Assembly: GCA_018063245.1 (NCBI GenBank)
Contig: JAGPBS010000004.1
Span: 1 to 55,349, forward strand
Reading direction: 5' to 3'
Length of the DNA stretch: 55,349 bases
Origin: Alphaproteobacteria bacterium
GTDB taxonomy: Bacteria > Pseudomonadota > Alphaproteobacteria > JAGPBS01
Of the stretch, positions 28,658 through 38,285 are shown piece after piece. Both the position numbers and the translations under genes were made by a program. Within the stretch, counting starts at the first letter, position 1. Each line of letters starts with the position of its first letter. The notes beneath the pieces were generated by a model that was not told where the DNA came from, did not search any database, and saw nothing but the letters and a program-made list of their open reading frames with translations.

Positions 28658-29569
28658 ATGCCGAGTTTAAAATCTCTCCGGAATCGGATCAACAGCGTTA
28701 AATCGACACGTAAGATTACCTCTGCGATGAAAATGGTCGCAGCTTCAAAATTGAAGCGAGCCCAAACAAAAGCAGAGGCAGCAAGGCCTTATGCACAGAG
28801 TCTTGGTAAAATGTTAAAAGCAGTTCTTGCAACGACATCACCTGAGATTGTGGGCTCAAAATTGATGAGCGCAGCGGGTGATCATGTTCAATTGCTTGTT
28901 GTTATATCATCTGATCGAGGTCTTTGTGGTGGTTTTAATGGAAACCTGATTCGTCATCTGCGCGCTAAAATAACGGAATTAGAGAGCGTTGGTAAAGTTG
29001 TAAAATTGATCACAGTTGGCCGTAAAGCAAAGCAGCTTTTAACACGCGAACATGGCTCAAAAATTGTGCATCATTATCAGAATTTGGGTAAAAACATCCC
29101 CTTTTCCGAGGTTCAAGAAATTGGTGAGACAATTTTGGAAATGCTCGAAAAAGGCGAGTTTGATCAGTGTCACTTTGTGTACAATGAGTTTATTTCAGTG
29201 ATTAGTCAAGAAGTGCGCATCAAACAAGTGATCCCATTTTCAGCAGATTCAAGCGATGGCAAAGCTGCGAATAAAAATTTGAAGAATGAGGCAACGGATG
29301 GTCAAGCAGCATCTGAACAATATGAGTTTGAGCCTGATGAAGAAACAATTCTTGAGTCTTTGTTGCCAAAGAATTTTCTGATTCAGCTATACCAAGCCGT
29401 TCTTGAGAGTGCTGCTGGTGAGCAAGGGGCGCGCATGAGTGCCATGGATAATGCAACGCGCAATGCTGGTGATATGATCAAGAAATTAACCTTGAATTAT
29501 AACCGTACCCGTCAGGCTGTGATTACCAAAGAGTTGATCGAAATTATTTCTGGGGCAGAGGCCGTTTAG
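28658..29569 (+). CDS. atpG: ATP synthase F1 gamma subunit
   Basis: 303 residues. The N-terminal LRNRINSVKSTRKITSAMKM and C-terminal ASEQGARMSAMDNATRNA-type helices (here GEQGARMSAMDNATRNA) form the rotor coiled coil. The protein is slightly longer than usual because of a charged insert of about 30 residues near 195-225 (Asp, Lys, Asn, Glu-rich). Gamma rotates inside the alpha/beta ring. It lies 43 bases after atpA. Confidence 0.97.
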   Translation: MPSLKSLRNRINSVKSTRKITSAMKMVAASKLKRAQTKAEAARPYAQSLGKMLKAVLATTSPEIVGSKLMSAAGDHVQLLVVISSDRGLCGGFNGNLIRHLRAKITELESVGKVVKLITVGRKAKQLLTREHGSKIVHHYQNLGKNIPFSEVQEIGETILEMLEKGEFDQCHFVYNEFISVISQEVRIKQVIPFSADSSDGKAANKNLKNEATDGQAASEQYEFEPDEETILESLLPKNFLIQLYQAVLESAAGEQGARMSAMDNATRNAGDMIKKLTLNYNRTRQAVITKELIEIISGAEAV

Positions 29570-29611
29570 AATTGTTAAAAACCAGTTGTCATAAGTTAGA
29601 TAAAAAATTGA

Positions 29612-31063
<1,452 letters not shown>

Positions 31064-31112
31064 GACATTTGATAAAGTTTGGTAGGAGCCTAATGGCTCA
31101 AAGGAGAAAATG

Positions 31113-31538
31113 ATGACGACTCAATTGCAACTTGATATTGTGTCCCCAGAGGGATCTATATTTTCAGGACCTGTTTCCTATGTTGGAGTTCCGGCTTCAG
31201 AGGGGCGTATTAGCGTTCTGCCTCATCATTCTCCTTATCTATCGAGTCTTGCGCCAGGCGTGATTGAAATTCAAACAGATGAAACGGGGAATGATAAAAA
31301 TCCTGAGCGTCATTTTGTATCAGCAGGTTTTGTTGAAATTTCTGATAATAAATGTACCATTTTGGTTGAGGACATTTTGCCTTTTGCTCAATTGGATGAA
31401 AAACAGATTGATCAGCAGATTCAGAATCTGAAAGAAGATCTTGAAGATGCCAAGACAGACCATGATCGCTCGAAAATTGAAGCGGCGCTGCATGTTCAAG
31501 AAGTCAAACGGACGGAGCTTCAATTTTATCAGAAGTAA
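31113..31538 (+). CDS. atpC: ATP synthase F1 epsilon subunit
   Basis: 141 residues from the second of two adjacent ATG codons (31110 and 31113); AAAGGAG favours 31113 by spacing. LQLDIVSPEGSIFSGPV begins the N-terminal beta sandwich, and the C-terminal ~45 residues form the two regulatory helices. Epsilon couples rotor to ring and inhibits hydrolysis. Last F1 gene; the paralogous pair of unknown membrane proteins follows after 32 bases on the same strand. Confidence 0.93.
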   Translation: MTTQLQLDIVSPEGSIFSGPVSYVGVPASEGRISVLPHHSPYLSSLAPGVIEIQTDETGNDKNPERHFVSAGFVEISDNKCTILVEDILPFAQLDEKQIDQQIQNLKEDLEDAKTDHDRSKIEAALHVQEVKRTELQFYQK

Positions 31539-31570
31539 CGTTGATATTTAAAGATAAAGGAGAGAAAACA

Positions 31571-32227
31571 ATGTCAGGCATATTTAAAATTCAAAATACA
31601 GGTTTTGCAGCGCAAGCTTTTAAGGCAATCGTCTTGAATCCGCAGCGTCAAATTAGTCATCTTCCCATTCGGCGATGTGGAGGACTATTAACAGTTGCAA
31701 CACATAACTTGCAAGCACGACAAGGCCACCTTGCCTCAAAACCATTTACTCCATTGATTCAGAAATCATCTATTGCAGATGGAGGACTAACCCTTGTAGC
31801 TGGGGGTTTAGGGCTTTACTATCTGATGCGAGGAAAATCAGAGAAGAGAGAAAAAGATGAAGTACTCCAAAAAGTAATAACTGATCTCGACGTTTTTAGA
31901 CTTGTTTGTTCTGAAAAAGAACAAATTGCTTATTCAGACTCTCTGTTGAAAGCCATTGAGCCTTATTTTGCAGACTCGTATATGTTGAAGGGGATGAGTC
32001 TCAAAGCCTATGTTAAAAAGAACTCATCTATTAGAAGTGAAGCAGAATTGAGTCGTCATATTATTGATGAGACGGTTACGGCGCTTAGGCATACAAAACA
32101 TATAATCTCAATTTTTAAACAATTTGATGAGCAGTTTTTAGACTCAATTGCTATTGGCTTAAGATTATCAAGATATCCTAAGTGTTCTGAGGGCTATTCT
32201 CTTTTGGCTGCAATGCAACCGAAATGA
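31571..32227 (+). CDS. Unknown membrane protein with long acid-free N-terminus, paralogue 1
   Basis: 218 residues from the ATG at 31571 behind AAAGGAG. The first 69 residues contain no Asp or Glu but eight Lys/Arg, and the first ~40 are almost identical to the next gene (FKIQNTGFAAQAFKAI). A hydrophobic segment at ~72-88 follows, then a charged helical C-terminal part with EKEQIAYSDSLLKAIEP. I recognise no family. A basic, acid-free leader before a membrane helix resembles a mitochondrial presequence, but the positive-inside rule for a bacterial inner-membrane protein could also explain it. It follows atpC in the same orientation and may be cotranscribed. Confidence 0.65.
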   Translation: MSGIFKIQNTGFAAQAFKAIVLNPQRQISHLPIRRCGGLLTVATHNLQARQGHLASKPFTPLIQKSSIADGGLTLVAGGLGLYYLMRGKSEKREKDEVLQKVITDLDVFRLVCSEKEQIAYSDSLLKAIEPYFADSYMLKGMSLKAYVKKNSSIRSEAELSRHIIDETVTALRHTKHIISIFKQFDEQFLDSIAIGLRLSRYPKCSEGYSLLAAMQPK

Positions 32228-32272
32228 AAAAATTTTTAATTTCATCACGTAAAAATGTAAGGGAGAAAAACA

Positions 32273-32920
32273 ATGTCCGGCATATTTAAAATTCAGAATA
32301 CAGGTTTTGCAGCGCAAGCTTTTAAAGCCATTGTGTTGAATCCTCAACGTCACTTTAGCCATCTTCCCGTTCGGCGCTGTGCTGGCTTGTTGAGTGTTGC
32401 ACCGCAGAGCTTGCAATCACGTCAGGTGAAGATTGCTCCTTTTACACCATTGATGCAAAAGGCCACCATCGTTGATGAGATTTTGGCAGGAACCTTTGTT
32501 TTTGGTGTTTATATTGCAACACAAGTCTATGCAGAGCGCAGAGTTGTGCGTCATATTATTCAGAAGGTAGAAGAAGAGTTGCGCATTTTTCGGATGAGGG
32601 CTTCGGATGCAGAATTGACCTCTTATGTGAATAATTTAATTTCTGCTCTTGAGCCATTTCATTTACTGTATAGGCCATCGAACCTGAGAGAGCAAATGAT
32701 GGGTTATGATGATCATAAAGATGAAATGCGTTGGAATCGTCGTAAGATTGATGATGTGCTTTTGGGGCTTCAGAGTACCAAAGATAGGATATATGATCTT
32801 GATCGGTTCAATGATACTTTTTTAGACGTCATGCATTATAGAACATTGTGGCCTCGATTCTTGAAACCGCCATCTGGCTTTTCAGTTTTAAAAGCTGTCA
32901 TGCCGCCTGAAATGAAATGA
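32273..32920 (+). CDS. Unknown membrane protein with long acid-free N-terminus, paralogue 2
   Basis: 215 residues, AAGGGAG before the ATG. The first 67 residues lack Asp and Glu. Conservation with paralogue 1 is highest over residues 1-40 (LNPQRxxSHLPxRRC shared) and continues weakly: PFTPLxQK, a hydrophobic segment (~72-88), then RIFR...LISALEPF aligned with VFRL...LLKAIEPY. The N-termini are better conserved than the bodies, which suggests that the leader itself is under selection or was recently converted. It lies 45 bases after its paralogue and converges on the CoA-transferase gene. Confidence 0.65.
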   Translation: MSGIFKIQNTGFAAQAFKAIVLNPQRHFSHLPVRRCAGLLSVAPQSLQSRQVKIAPFTPLMQKATIVDEILAGTFVFGVYIATQVYAERRVVRHIIQKVEEELRIFRMRASDAELTSYVNNLISALEPFHLLYRPSNLREQMMGYDDHKDEMRWNRRKIDDVLLGLQSTKDRIYDLDRFNDTFLDVMHYRTLWPRFLKPPSGFSVLKAVMPPEMK

Positions 32921-32930
32921 ATGTAGAGCC

Positions 32931-34118
32931 TTACTCCCCAAGCCAGTCTTTGAGAATCTCCGGTTCATGCTCATTGAGCTGGGGAGGGGCATACTTATAC
33001 TCAACTTTGGTTCTTGAGAATTTGATGGGATTGCCGATGAGATCAATATTGTCTCCAGCCCCTTTATGATGCATTTGAATTTTCATACCTCGGGCTTGGA
33101 CTTGGGGATCAGCAAATGCTTCTGGGACAGTGTTGATCGGGCTGCAAGGGATGCCTGCCTTATTTAAAAGCTGGATCCAATAAGCCCCGGTTTCAGCGCG
33201 CATCAGGGGACGCAGAATGTCAATCAATGCCTCTCGGTTTTGAACGCGATTTTGGTTTGTTGTAAAGCGTGGATCCTCAGCCAAATCATCTCGCTTAAGG
33301 CACGCGCAAAACTTTTGAAATTGGCTGTCATTGCCAACGCCAAGGGCTATCCAATGATCTTTGGCCTCAATCGCTTGGTAAGGAACAATGGATGCGTGCG
33401 CATTGCCAAGGCGCGGTGGGTTTTTCCCAGAGGTCAAATAATATTGGCCAACATAGGAGAGCCATGCGATTTGACAATCTAAAAGAGAAATGTCGATATA
33501 TTGGCCCTTGTGAGATGTCTGTCTTTCATGAAGTGCTGCGAGAATAGCTGTTGAGGCATACATGCCCGCCATCAGATCTGCAATGCCAACACCAACCTTT
33601 TGAGGCTCGCCATCTATCTCTCCAGAAACGCTCATGATGCCCCCACGTGCTTGGATCAGAAAATCATACCCAGGGTAATCAGCATAGGGTCCTGTTTGTC
33701 CAAAGCCAGTGATGGAACAATAAATAAGTGAGGGGTTAAGAGCTTGTAATGATGCGTAATCAAGTCCAAATTTTGTGAGATGACCCGTTTTAAAGTTTTC
33801 AATGAGGATATCAGCTTTTTGAGCCATTTTTTTGACAGTGTCTAGGTCAGTAGGGTCGGTGAAGTCGAGCCCTATTGATCTTTTGTTGCGATTGGCTGAA
33901 AGGTAGAATGGGCTTTCTGTTGTATCGGTTCCAACTTTGTTTTTCAGATAAGGCGGGCCAAAGAAACGGGTGTCATCACCTTTGTTTTTTTGTTCAACTT
34001 TCACAATGTCAGCGCCAAGATCGCCTAATAATTGGGTTGCAGAAGGGCCCGCCAAAATGCGGCTTAAATCAAGAACTTTGAGTCCGTCTAAAGGAGGCGT
34101 ATTTTGATGATAAGCCAT
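32931..34118 (-). CDS. CaiB/BaiF family III CoA-transferase
   Basis: 395 residues, normal family length. LDGLKVLDLSRILAGPSATQLLGDLGADIVKVE is abbreviated here to its landmarks LDLSRILAGP and LGADIVKVE, which open the CoA-binding Rossmann part. The catalytic aspartate lies in PGYDFLIQARGG. Members move CoA between carboxylic acids such as formate/oxalate, carnitine or 2-methylcitrate derivatives; the substrate is undetermined. It is 12 bases downstream of the membrane-protein gene on the same strand, so dapE, this gene and the membrane protein may share a transcript. Confidence 0.9.
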   Translation of the reverse strand: MAYHQNTPPLDGLKVLDLSRILAGPSATQLLGDLGADIVKVEQKNKGDDTRFFGPPYLKNKVGTDTTESPFYLSANRNKRSIGLDFTDPTDLDTVKKMAQKADILIENFKTGHLTKFGLDYASLQALNPSLIYCSITGFGQTGPYADYPGYDFLIQARGGIMSVSGEIDGEPQKVGVGIADLMAGMYASTAILAALHERQTSHKGQYIDISLLDCQIAWLSYVGQYYLTSGKNPPRLGNAHASIVPYQAIEAKDHWIALGVGNDSQFQKFCACLKRDDLAEDPRFTTNQNRVQNREALIDILRPLMRAETGAYWIQLLNKAGIPCSPINTVPEAFADPQVQARGMKIQMHHKGAGDNIDLIGNPIKFSRTKVEYKYAPPQLNEHEPEILKDWLGE

Positions 34119-34130
34119 TGATCCTCCTCT

Positions 34131-34763
34131 TTATGAAGCTGCAGCTGTCGGAAAAACAAGAGATAATATGCCGATCGTTGTGAGAAGAGCAATAATGTTA
34201 TCAAGAAGAATAAGACCAATCGTGAAGCCAACCGAGGCATTGAAGCTTTGACGGATAATAAAATATTGAAGAAAGATTCCGTAGATGCCGAGTAGGAATG
34301 AGACTGTTAAATGAAGTGCATCTGAAAATGAGAAGAGTGTGACGCCAATGATAATGACAACTTCTGCAACGATCATCATTGTCACAAGAAGATTTCTGAT
34401 TTGAATATATTTAAGAAATCCTGGCCAGCGCTCAAAACTTTCAGCAATACGGGCAAGGATCAAATAATAGGTCGCATGATGCATCAGAAAACAGAGGAAA
34501 TAAACAAGCCCAAACAGCTGAAAGTCAATTCCTTTTTGAGCAAAAGGTGTTTGATCATATTGTAAATAAATGCTGAGGAGACTGGCGGGAAGGGCGATAA
34601 AGACCAATGCAAAAGACTGATAAGCATCAAGAGCATTTGCCTTGAAATGGTTGACCATGTTTGCATCAAAAGTAAGGATCTTCATGATATTTTCGCGCCA
34701 GATATATTTGGCGGAATCAGAGAGATCTGGGTCTATCTTAGGCGTTTTCTTGTTTTTTGACAT
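34131..34763 (-). CDS. Multi-pass membrane protein of unknown function
   Basis: 210 residues from the ATG at 34763, which overlaps the dapE end by 26 bases; an ATG at 34775 is an alternative. The N-terminal ~45 residues are soluble (KNKKTPKIDPDLSDSAKYIW). They are followed by about five hydrophobic segments, such as FALVFIALPASLLSIYL, GLVYFLCFLMHHATYYLIL, VAEVVIIIGVTLF and IGLILLDNIIALLTTIGIL. A Yip1-like fold is possible but I cannot confirm it. Overlap with dapE suggests cotranscription. Confidence 0.6.
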   Translation of the reverse strand: MSKNKKTPKIDPDLSDSAKYIWRENIMKILTFDANMVNHFKANALDAYQSFALVFIALPASLLSIYLQYDQTPFAQKGIDFQLFGLVYFLCFLMHHATYYLILARIAESFERWPGFLKYIQIRNLLVTMMIVAEVVIIIGVTLFSFSDALHLTVSFLLGIYGIFLQYFIIRQSFNASVGFTIGLILLDNIIALLTTIGILSLVFPTAAAS

Positions 34764-35922
34764 GTGATGATCCATGGTTAAAATAGAAGCTAAGCATATG
34801 GTGATATATTTCGGCAAGTTTTTCAAGCTCATCACAATGGATATGTTCATTGATTTGATGGATGGTTTTTCCCAAAGGCCCAAATTCTAAAAGAGGGCAA
34901 TAAGGAAACATAAAGCGTGCATCAGAAGTGCCGCCATTTGTTGTAAATTCAGGTCTGATTTTTGTATGGTTTTCAACAATGTCTGCAAATTGATTCAGCA
35001 TATCCATTGATGTGGATGACAAGAAGGATTCACCGGTTTCAATAAACTGAATCTCTGTTTTCAGGGTCGTTGTTTGATGAATGATTTTTTCGATGCATGT
35101 CTTAAGGGACTCAGTTGAGTAGGTTGTATTAAAACGAACATTGAATCTGAGCTCTGCGAATGCGGGGATAACATTGTAGGCCTCCGAAGATGTTTTCAGG
35201 GCAACCACTTCAAGATTGGTTGGCTCAAACCATTCATTGCCGTCATCGTAGTGAAATTCATTTAAGGCTTTTGCAATATCAAGCAAGGCAGGGACAGGAT
35301 TTTCAGCCAGATGAGGATAGGCAGCGTGGCCTTGTTTGCCAATCACTTTAACGGTGCCAGAGAGGCTGCCGCGTCTGCCAACTTTGATGGTATCGCCAAA
35401 GCTTTTTCTGCAGCTAGGTTCACCAACAAGACAGAAGTCTGGTAAATGATTGTTTTCTTTCATCCAGCCAATGACTTTTTTCGTGCCATTGATGGCAGGG
35501 CCTTCTTCATCGCCTGTGATGAGAAGACTGATTTTGCCTGTAAAGTCTTTGTGTGATGTTTTGAAAGCAGCAAGCGCTTCACAAAAAGCGGCAACACTCG
35601 ATTTCATGTCAACGGCTCCTCTGCCATAGAGAATGCCATTTTCGATATGGCCTGCTGTTGGCGGATGAGTCCAATCGTCAAGAGGTCCATAAGGAACAAC
35701 ATCCACGTGGCCTAAAAAGCAAAAGTGCGGTGCTCCTGTTCCGTAAAAAGCAAAAAGATTATCAACTGCATCCGCTTCTTCGCCGTAGGTGAGTCTGTGT
35801 GTTTGAAGGCCAAGGGCTTTGAGCCTCTGTTCAACAAGATCGAGTGCTTTGCTGGCATCAGGCGTGACTGAGGGACACTGGATTAAGTCTTGTGCAAAAG
35901 AAACAAGGGGCGATTTAGTCAT
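34738..35922 (-). CDS. dapE: Succinyl-diaminopimelate desuccinylase
   Basis: 394 residues from the ATG at 35922. This start is chosen because in the dapD copy at 42688 the same ATG overlaps the dapD stop (ATGACTAA), the expected ancestral junction; an ATG at 35937 is in frame. Metal and catalytic motifs of M20 peptidases are present: GHVDVVP, GRGAVDMKS, GDEEGPA and the C-terminal histidine in GKTIHQINEH. The enzyme releases succinate to give LL-diaminopimelate for lysine and peptidoglycan. It is now 6.8 kb from dapD, separated by the inserted island, and has lost its upstream partner's promoter. Confidence 0.95.
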   Translation of the reverse strand: MTKSPLVSFAQDLIQCPSVTPDASKALDLVEQRLKALGLQTHRLTYGEEADAVDNLFAFYGTGAPHFCFLGHVDVVPYGPLDDWTHPPTAGHIENGILYGRGAVDMKSSVAAFCEALAAFKTSHKDFTGKISLLITGDEEGPAINGTKKVIGWMKENNHLPDFCLVGEPSCRKSFGDTIKVGRRGSLSGTVKVIGKQGHAAYPHLAENPVPALLDIAKALNEFHYDDGNEWFEPTNLEVVALKTSSEAYNVIPAFAELRFNVRFNTTYSTESLKTCIEKIIHQTTTLKTEIQFIETGESFLSSTSMDMLNQFADIVENHTKIRPEFTTNGGTSDARFMFPYCPLLEFGPLGKTIHQINEHIHCDELEKLAEIYHHMLSFYFNHGSSHVKKQENA

Positions 35923-35950
35923 GACGTAAGAGCTCATTGATGGAGGTTTT
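35909..35950 (+). repeat. 42-bp direct repeat, left copy (dapE side)
   Basis: Perfectly identical to 42682-42723. It begins GGCGATTTAGTCATGACG and ends TTGATGGAGGTTTT. It covers the dapE start codon and the last 12 codons or so of the former dapD. Confidence 0.98.
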
Positions 35951-35976
35951 AGGATGGATCGGATGAGGTTATTTTA
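35909..35976 (-). pseudogene. dapD: Remnant of a second dapD 3' end
   Basis: Beyond the 42-bp repeat, bases 35951-35972 match 18 of 22 positions of dapD-internal 42789-42810 (GGATGGATC, then GATGA). About 65 bases present in dapD (42724-42788) are missing. The fragment keeps the dapD stop region but cannot encode the domain. It shows that the junction was duplicated and this copy is decaying. Confidence 0.75.
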
Positions 35977-36058
35977 GCTTAAAATATCAACAGAGTAAAG
36001 AGATGGATGCTGAAGGTGATATTGATAGCGTGAATATTTCTTGAAAGTTTTTTTGATA

Positions 36059-36087
36059 TTGACAGGGGAAGATTATGAATCTATGAT
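36059..36087 (+). promoter_or_regulatory. Consensus sigma-70 promoter of the island
   Basis: TTGACA at 36059-36064 and TATGAT at 36082-36087 with a 17-base spacer. A start near 36095 leads directly into the tRNA-like sequence and possibly the operon at 36209. No terminator is seen between tRNA and operon. Confidence 0.8.
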
Positions 36088-36108
36088 TCGAGTACTTTGA
36101 ATACTATA

Positions 36109-36185
36109 GGCGTGTAGCTCAGAGGGAGAGCGCTGTAGTTTTACATTACAGAGGTCGGTGGTTCAATCCCATTCCACGCCAACCA
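36109..36185 (+). tRNA. Irregular tRNA-like gene (Val-UAC-like)
   Basis: It has a D arm (GCTC/GAGC), a variable loop AGGTC, a T arm with TTCAATC and an acceptor stem of six sound pairs (GGCGTG/CACGCC) ending in ACCA. Two oddities stand out. The acceptor has an extra unpaired base or mismatch in every register. The anticodon arm is either a 5-bp stem with a 9-base loop GTTTTACAT (UAC would read valine) or a 6-bp stem closed by G-U with loop TTTTACA, where the central triplet UUA would pair with the stop codon UAA. A decayed tRNA-Val is the simplest view. It lies 14-22 bases after a perfect promoter. Confidence 0.7.
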
Positions 36186-36208
36186 TATAATAATAAAATT
36201 GGATATAA

Positions 36209-37297
36209 ATGAGAATGATGAATATAGTGCCTGAAATAGATCTGCCAGAAGCTTTCATTATAAAAAGAGATGATTTGCCTTCCATCCATTCGGTTATTGA
36301 AGATGGTAAAGAGTATCATCTGGGGATTGTTAAAAACCTCAGAGAGAATGATGAGTTAAAAAATTTTATCCCTGAAAATTTAAAACTGTCCATGAGTTGG
36401 GTTAGGTTAAAAAATAATGAAACTTTAGAAGTCCATCAGCATCCTATAAAGTCGATGATTATTATTTGTAAAGGTTCAGTTGTTTTTACAGATGGTTATC
36501 GGAAGCTCTGCTTAGAAGAGGGGGATATTGTTGCTGTTCCTTCTCAGGCATTACATGGGTTTATAAGTCAAGATGTTGAAGGATTTTGGGGAATTTCAGT
36601 GCAATTTGAATGCCATGGTCTTTATGAAGATGTAAAAAACCCTCTTGTCTCTTTTGTTCAAAATACAAGTCAAATAGAGCAAAATTTCTTAGAGCTGAAA
36701 AAGAGGAATGAGGTTTATAAAAGACAATTCTCAGAAAGTAGAATTTTTCAGCTTGTGCGAAAAGGTTATTTTCAAGAAGACGCTAAGAAAGAAATGTTTC
36801 TTGATTATTTTCAAATTTGGTCGGATCATTTTCAAAAAATGATGACTCTGAGAGTTGCACTTTGTAATGAACCCAAATTTCTTGAGTATTTTCAGGAGCA
36901 TTTTAATGAAGAATTTGCTCACAATACGATGTTAAAGAAAAGTAGAACAAATTTTCAAAGAAGATGGGATCCTGTTTTAGAGAGTCTTGGTGCGTTGTTT
37001 GTTAATAAAATGGCGACAGAAGATAATCTCTCTAAACTGTTGATTGTGAATTTTGTTATTGAAGAATCTGCAACTGTTTTTTATGCAAATTTTCTTTCTT
37101 TGTTTAGGGAAAAGAGTAAAGAGCATTTTGAAACACACAATGAATTGGACCATGATCATGCAGAAATGGGCATTGAGGAATTTAAAAATTTAACATCAGA
37201 TAAGTATCAAGAGCTCTACAAAATACAACACGAGAGTTGGTTGGCGTTAATCGCTCTATTTGATCGTATAGCAGATCTTCTTCAACAAGATGAGTAA
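36209..37297 (+). CDS. Cupin + haem-oxygenase-like diiron oxidase (HDO) fusion
   Basis: 362 residues. Residues ~55-125 are a cupin with three candidate metal histidines: H76 and H78 in EVHQHP, and H116 in ALHGF. Residues ~165-355 are helical and carry a haem-oxygenase-like diiron pattern: E235-x2-H238 (EEFAH), E285/E286 (VIEES) and H310-x3-D314-x2-H317 (HNELDHDH). The Hx3Dx2H spacing and the HxH...H cupin spacing both recall SznF, which forms an N-nitroso group using an HDO and a cupin, but there the cupin is C-terminal. Iron and O2 dependence is inferred. Translation is coupled to the next gene by an 8-base overlap (ATGAGTAA). Confidence 0.75.
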   Translation: MRMMNIVPEIDLPEAFIIKRDDLPSIHSVIEDGKEYHLGIVKNLRENDELKNFIPENLKLSMSWVRLKNNETLEVHQHPIKSMIIICKGSVVFTDGYRKLCLEEGDIVAVPSQALHGFISQDVEGFWGISVQFECHGLYEDVKNPLVSFVQNTSQIEQNFLELKKRNEVYKRQFSESRIFQLVRKGYFQEDAKKEMFLDYFQIWSDHFQKMMTLRVALCNEPKFLEYFQEHFNEEFAHNTMLKKSRTNFQRRWDPVLESLGALFVNKMATEDNLSKLLIVNFVIEESATVFYANFLSLFREKSKEHFETHNELDHDHAEMGIEEFKNLTSDKYQELYKIQHESWLALIALFDRIADLLQQDE

Positions 37298-38285
37298 AAA
37301 GAAATCAATTGCTATTATCGGATTGGGGCGAATAGGGGTTCTTTTAGCGCAGGGTTTATTTAAGCTGAAAATGACTCAAGTTGGAATACTCGATGGTGAT
37401 ATCTATTTGATTGGACATGACGAAAAATCTCTTTTAGCCTTTCAAAAAGATTTTGAAGATTTTGTGTTTGTTGAAGCTATGTATGGCGATAATCGAGAGA
37501 CTTACTTAGAAGCAATAGAGCATTGTTACTTTACGACTGATTTTGAATGTCTTAGAAAGGCTGATCTTATTATATGTGCTTATGGGAGTCGTTTGAAAAC
37601 TGTCATCGCAGACAGACGAGATTTACTTTTACAGCATGGCAGACTCACGATTGAGATTGGTACAAAGATAAAGAATTATGCAAAGAAAGAAGCGTTTTTG
37701 TTAAATATAGTGAATCCTATTGAATCAATAACGTGGATGCTTCAAGACATAACAGGATTGCCGCATGAAAGAGTCATCGGGATTGCGGGTACTCATGATA
37801 TCGGCCGGTTTGCATACTCTTTGAGTGAGGTTTTAGGGTGTTCTCTTCAATCTATCGATTTAAAATCATTATATGTTATTGGAGAGCATGGGAATAACAT
37901 GATTCCATTATTGAGTCACGTTAAAGTGAATGACGCTTTTTTACCGAAAGATGTTGATGCTGACTCTATCCTGAAAAAAACAGTTAGCAGAGGAATTGAT
38001 ATTTTTTCATTGAGAGGTACGCCCCCCTATTTGGGTCCTGTTTCATCATTGCTTTCCACATGTAAAAATATTCTCTCGGGTAAAAGTTTTCAAACAACAA
38101 TTACCCTTTTTCATCCTGATCATAATTGTTACATCATGTATCCTTGTGTGATAGAAGGAATGAGTGGTGTTGTTGAAGTTGCTCAAAGTTTATCCTTAAG
38201 TGAAGATGAGGAAATCAAGTTTGTGGGAGCAATTAAGATAATAAAAGCTGATTTTGAAAGTTTAGACGATTTAGGTAGGTTTTAA
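37290..38285 (+). CDS. Lactate/malate dehydrogenase-superfamily protein
   Basis: 331 residues. GLGRIG near residue 11 is the NAD-binding loop. NIVNPIES corresponds to the NPxD loop, GIAGTHDIGRF to the GxxGxLDxxR segment, and VIGEHGNNMIPL to the catalytic histidine loop. Both substrate-binding arginines seem present (GSRLKT and IGRF), but the mobile active-site loop and the Asp of LDxxR are altered (THDIGR). It probably oxidises or reduces a 2-hydroxy acid, perhaps one unique to the island pathway. Being translationally coupled to the cupin-HDO gene argues for a common pathway rather than central metabolism. Confidence 0.8.
   Translation: MSKKKSIAIIGLGRIGVLLAQGLFKLKMTQVGILDGDIYLIGHDEKSLLAFQKDFEDFVFVEAMYGDNRETYLEAIEHCYFTTDFECLRKADLIICAYGSRLKTVIADRRDLLLQHGRLTIEIGTKIKNYAKKEAFLLNIVNPIESITWMLQDITGLPHERVIGIAGTHDIGRFAYSLSEVLGCSLQSIDLKSLYVIGEHGNNMIPLLSHVKVNDAFLPKDVDADSILKKTVSRGIDIFSLRGTPPYLGPVSSLLSTCKNILSGKSFQTTITLFHPDHNCYIMYPCVIEGMSGVVEVAQSLSLSEDEEIKFVGAIKIIKADFESLDDLGRF

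Noticed and set aside
34764-34883. N-terminal extension of the membrane protein downstream of dapE
   Set aside because: It lies entirely within the dapE coding end and lacks a binding site; the start at 34763 gives a sensible soluble N-terminus.
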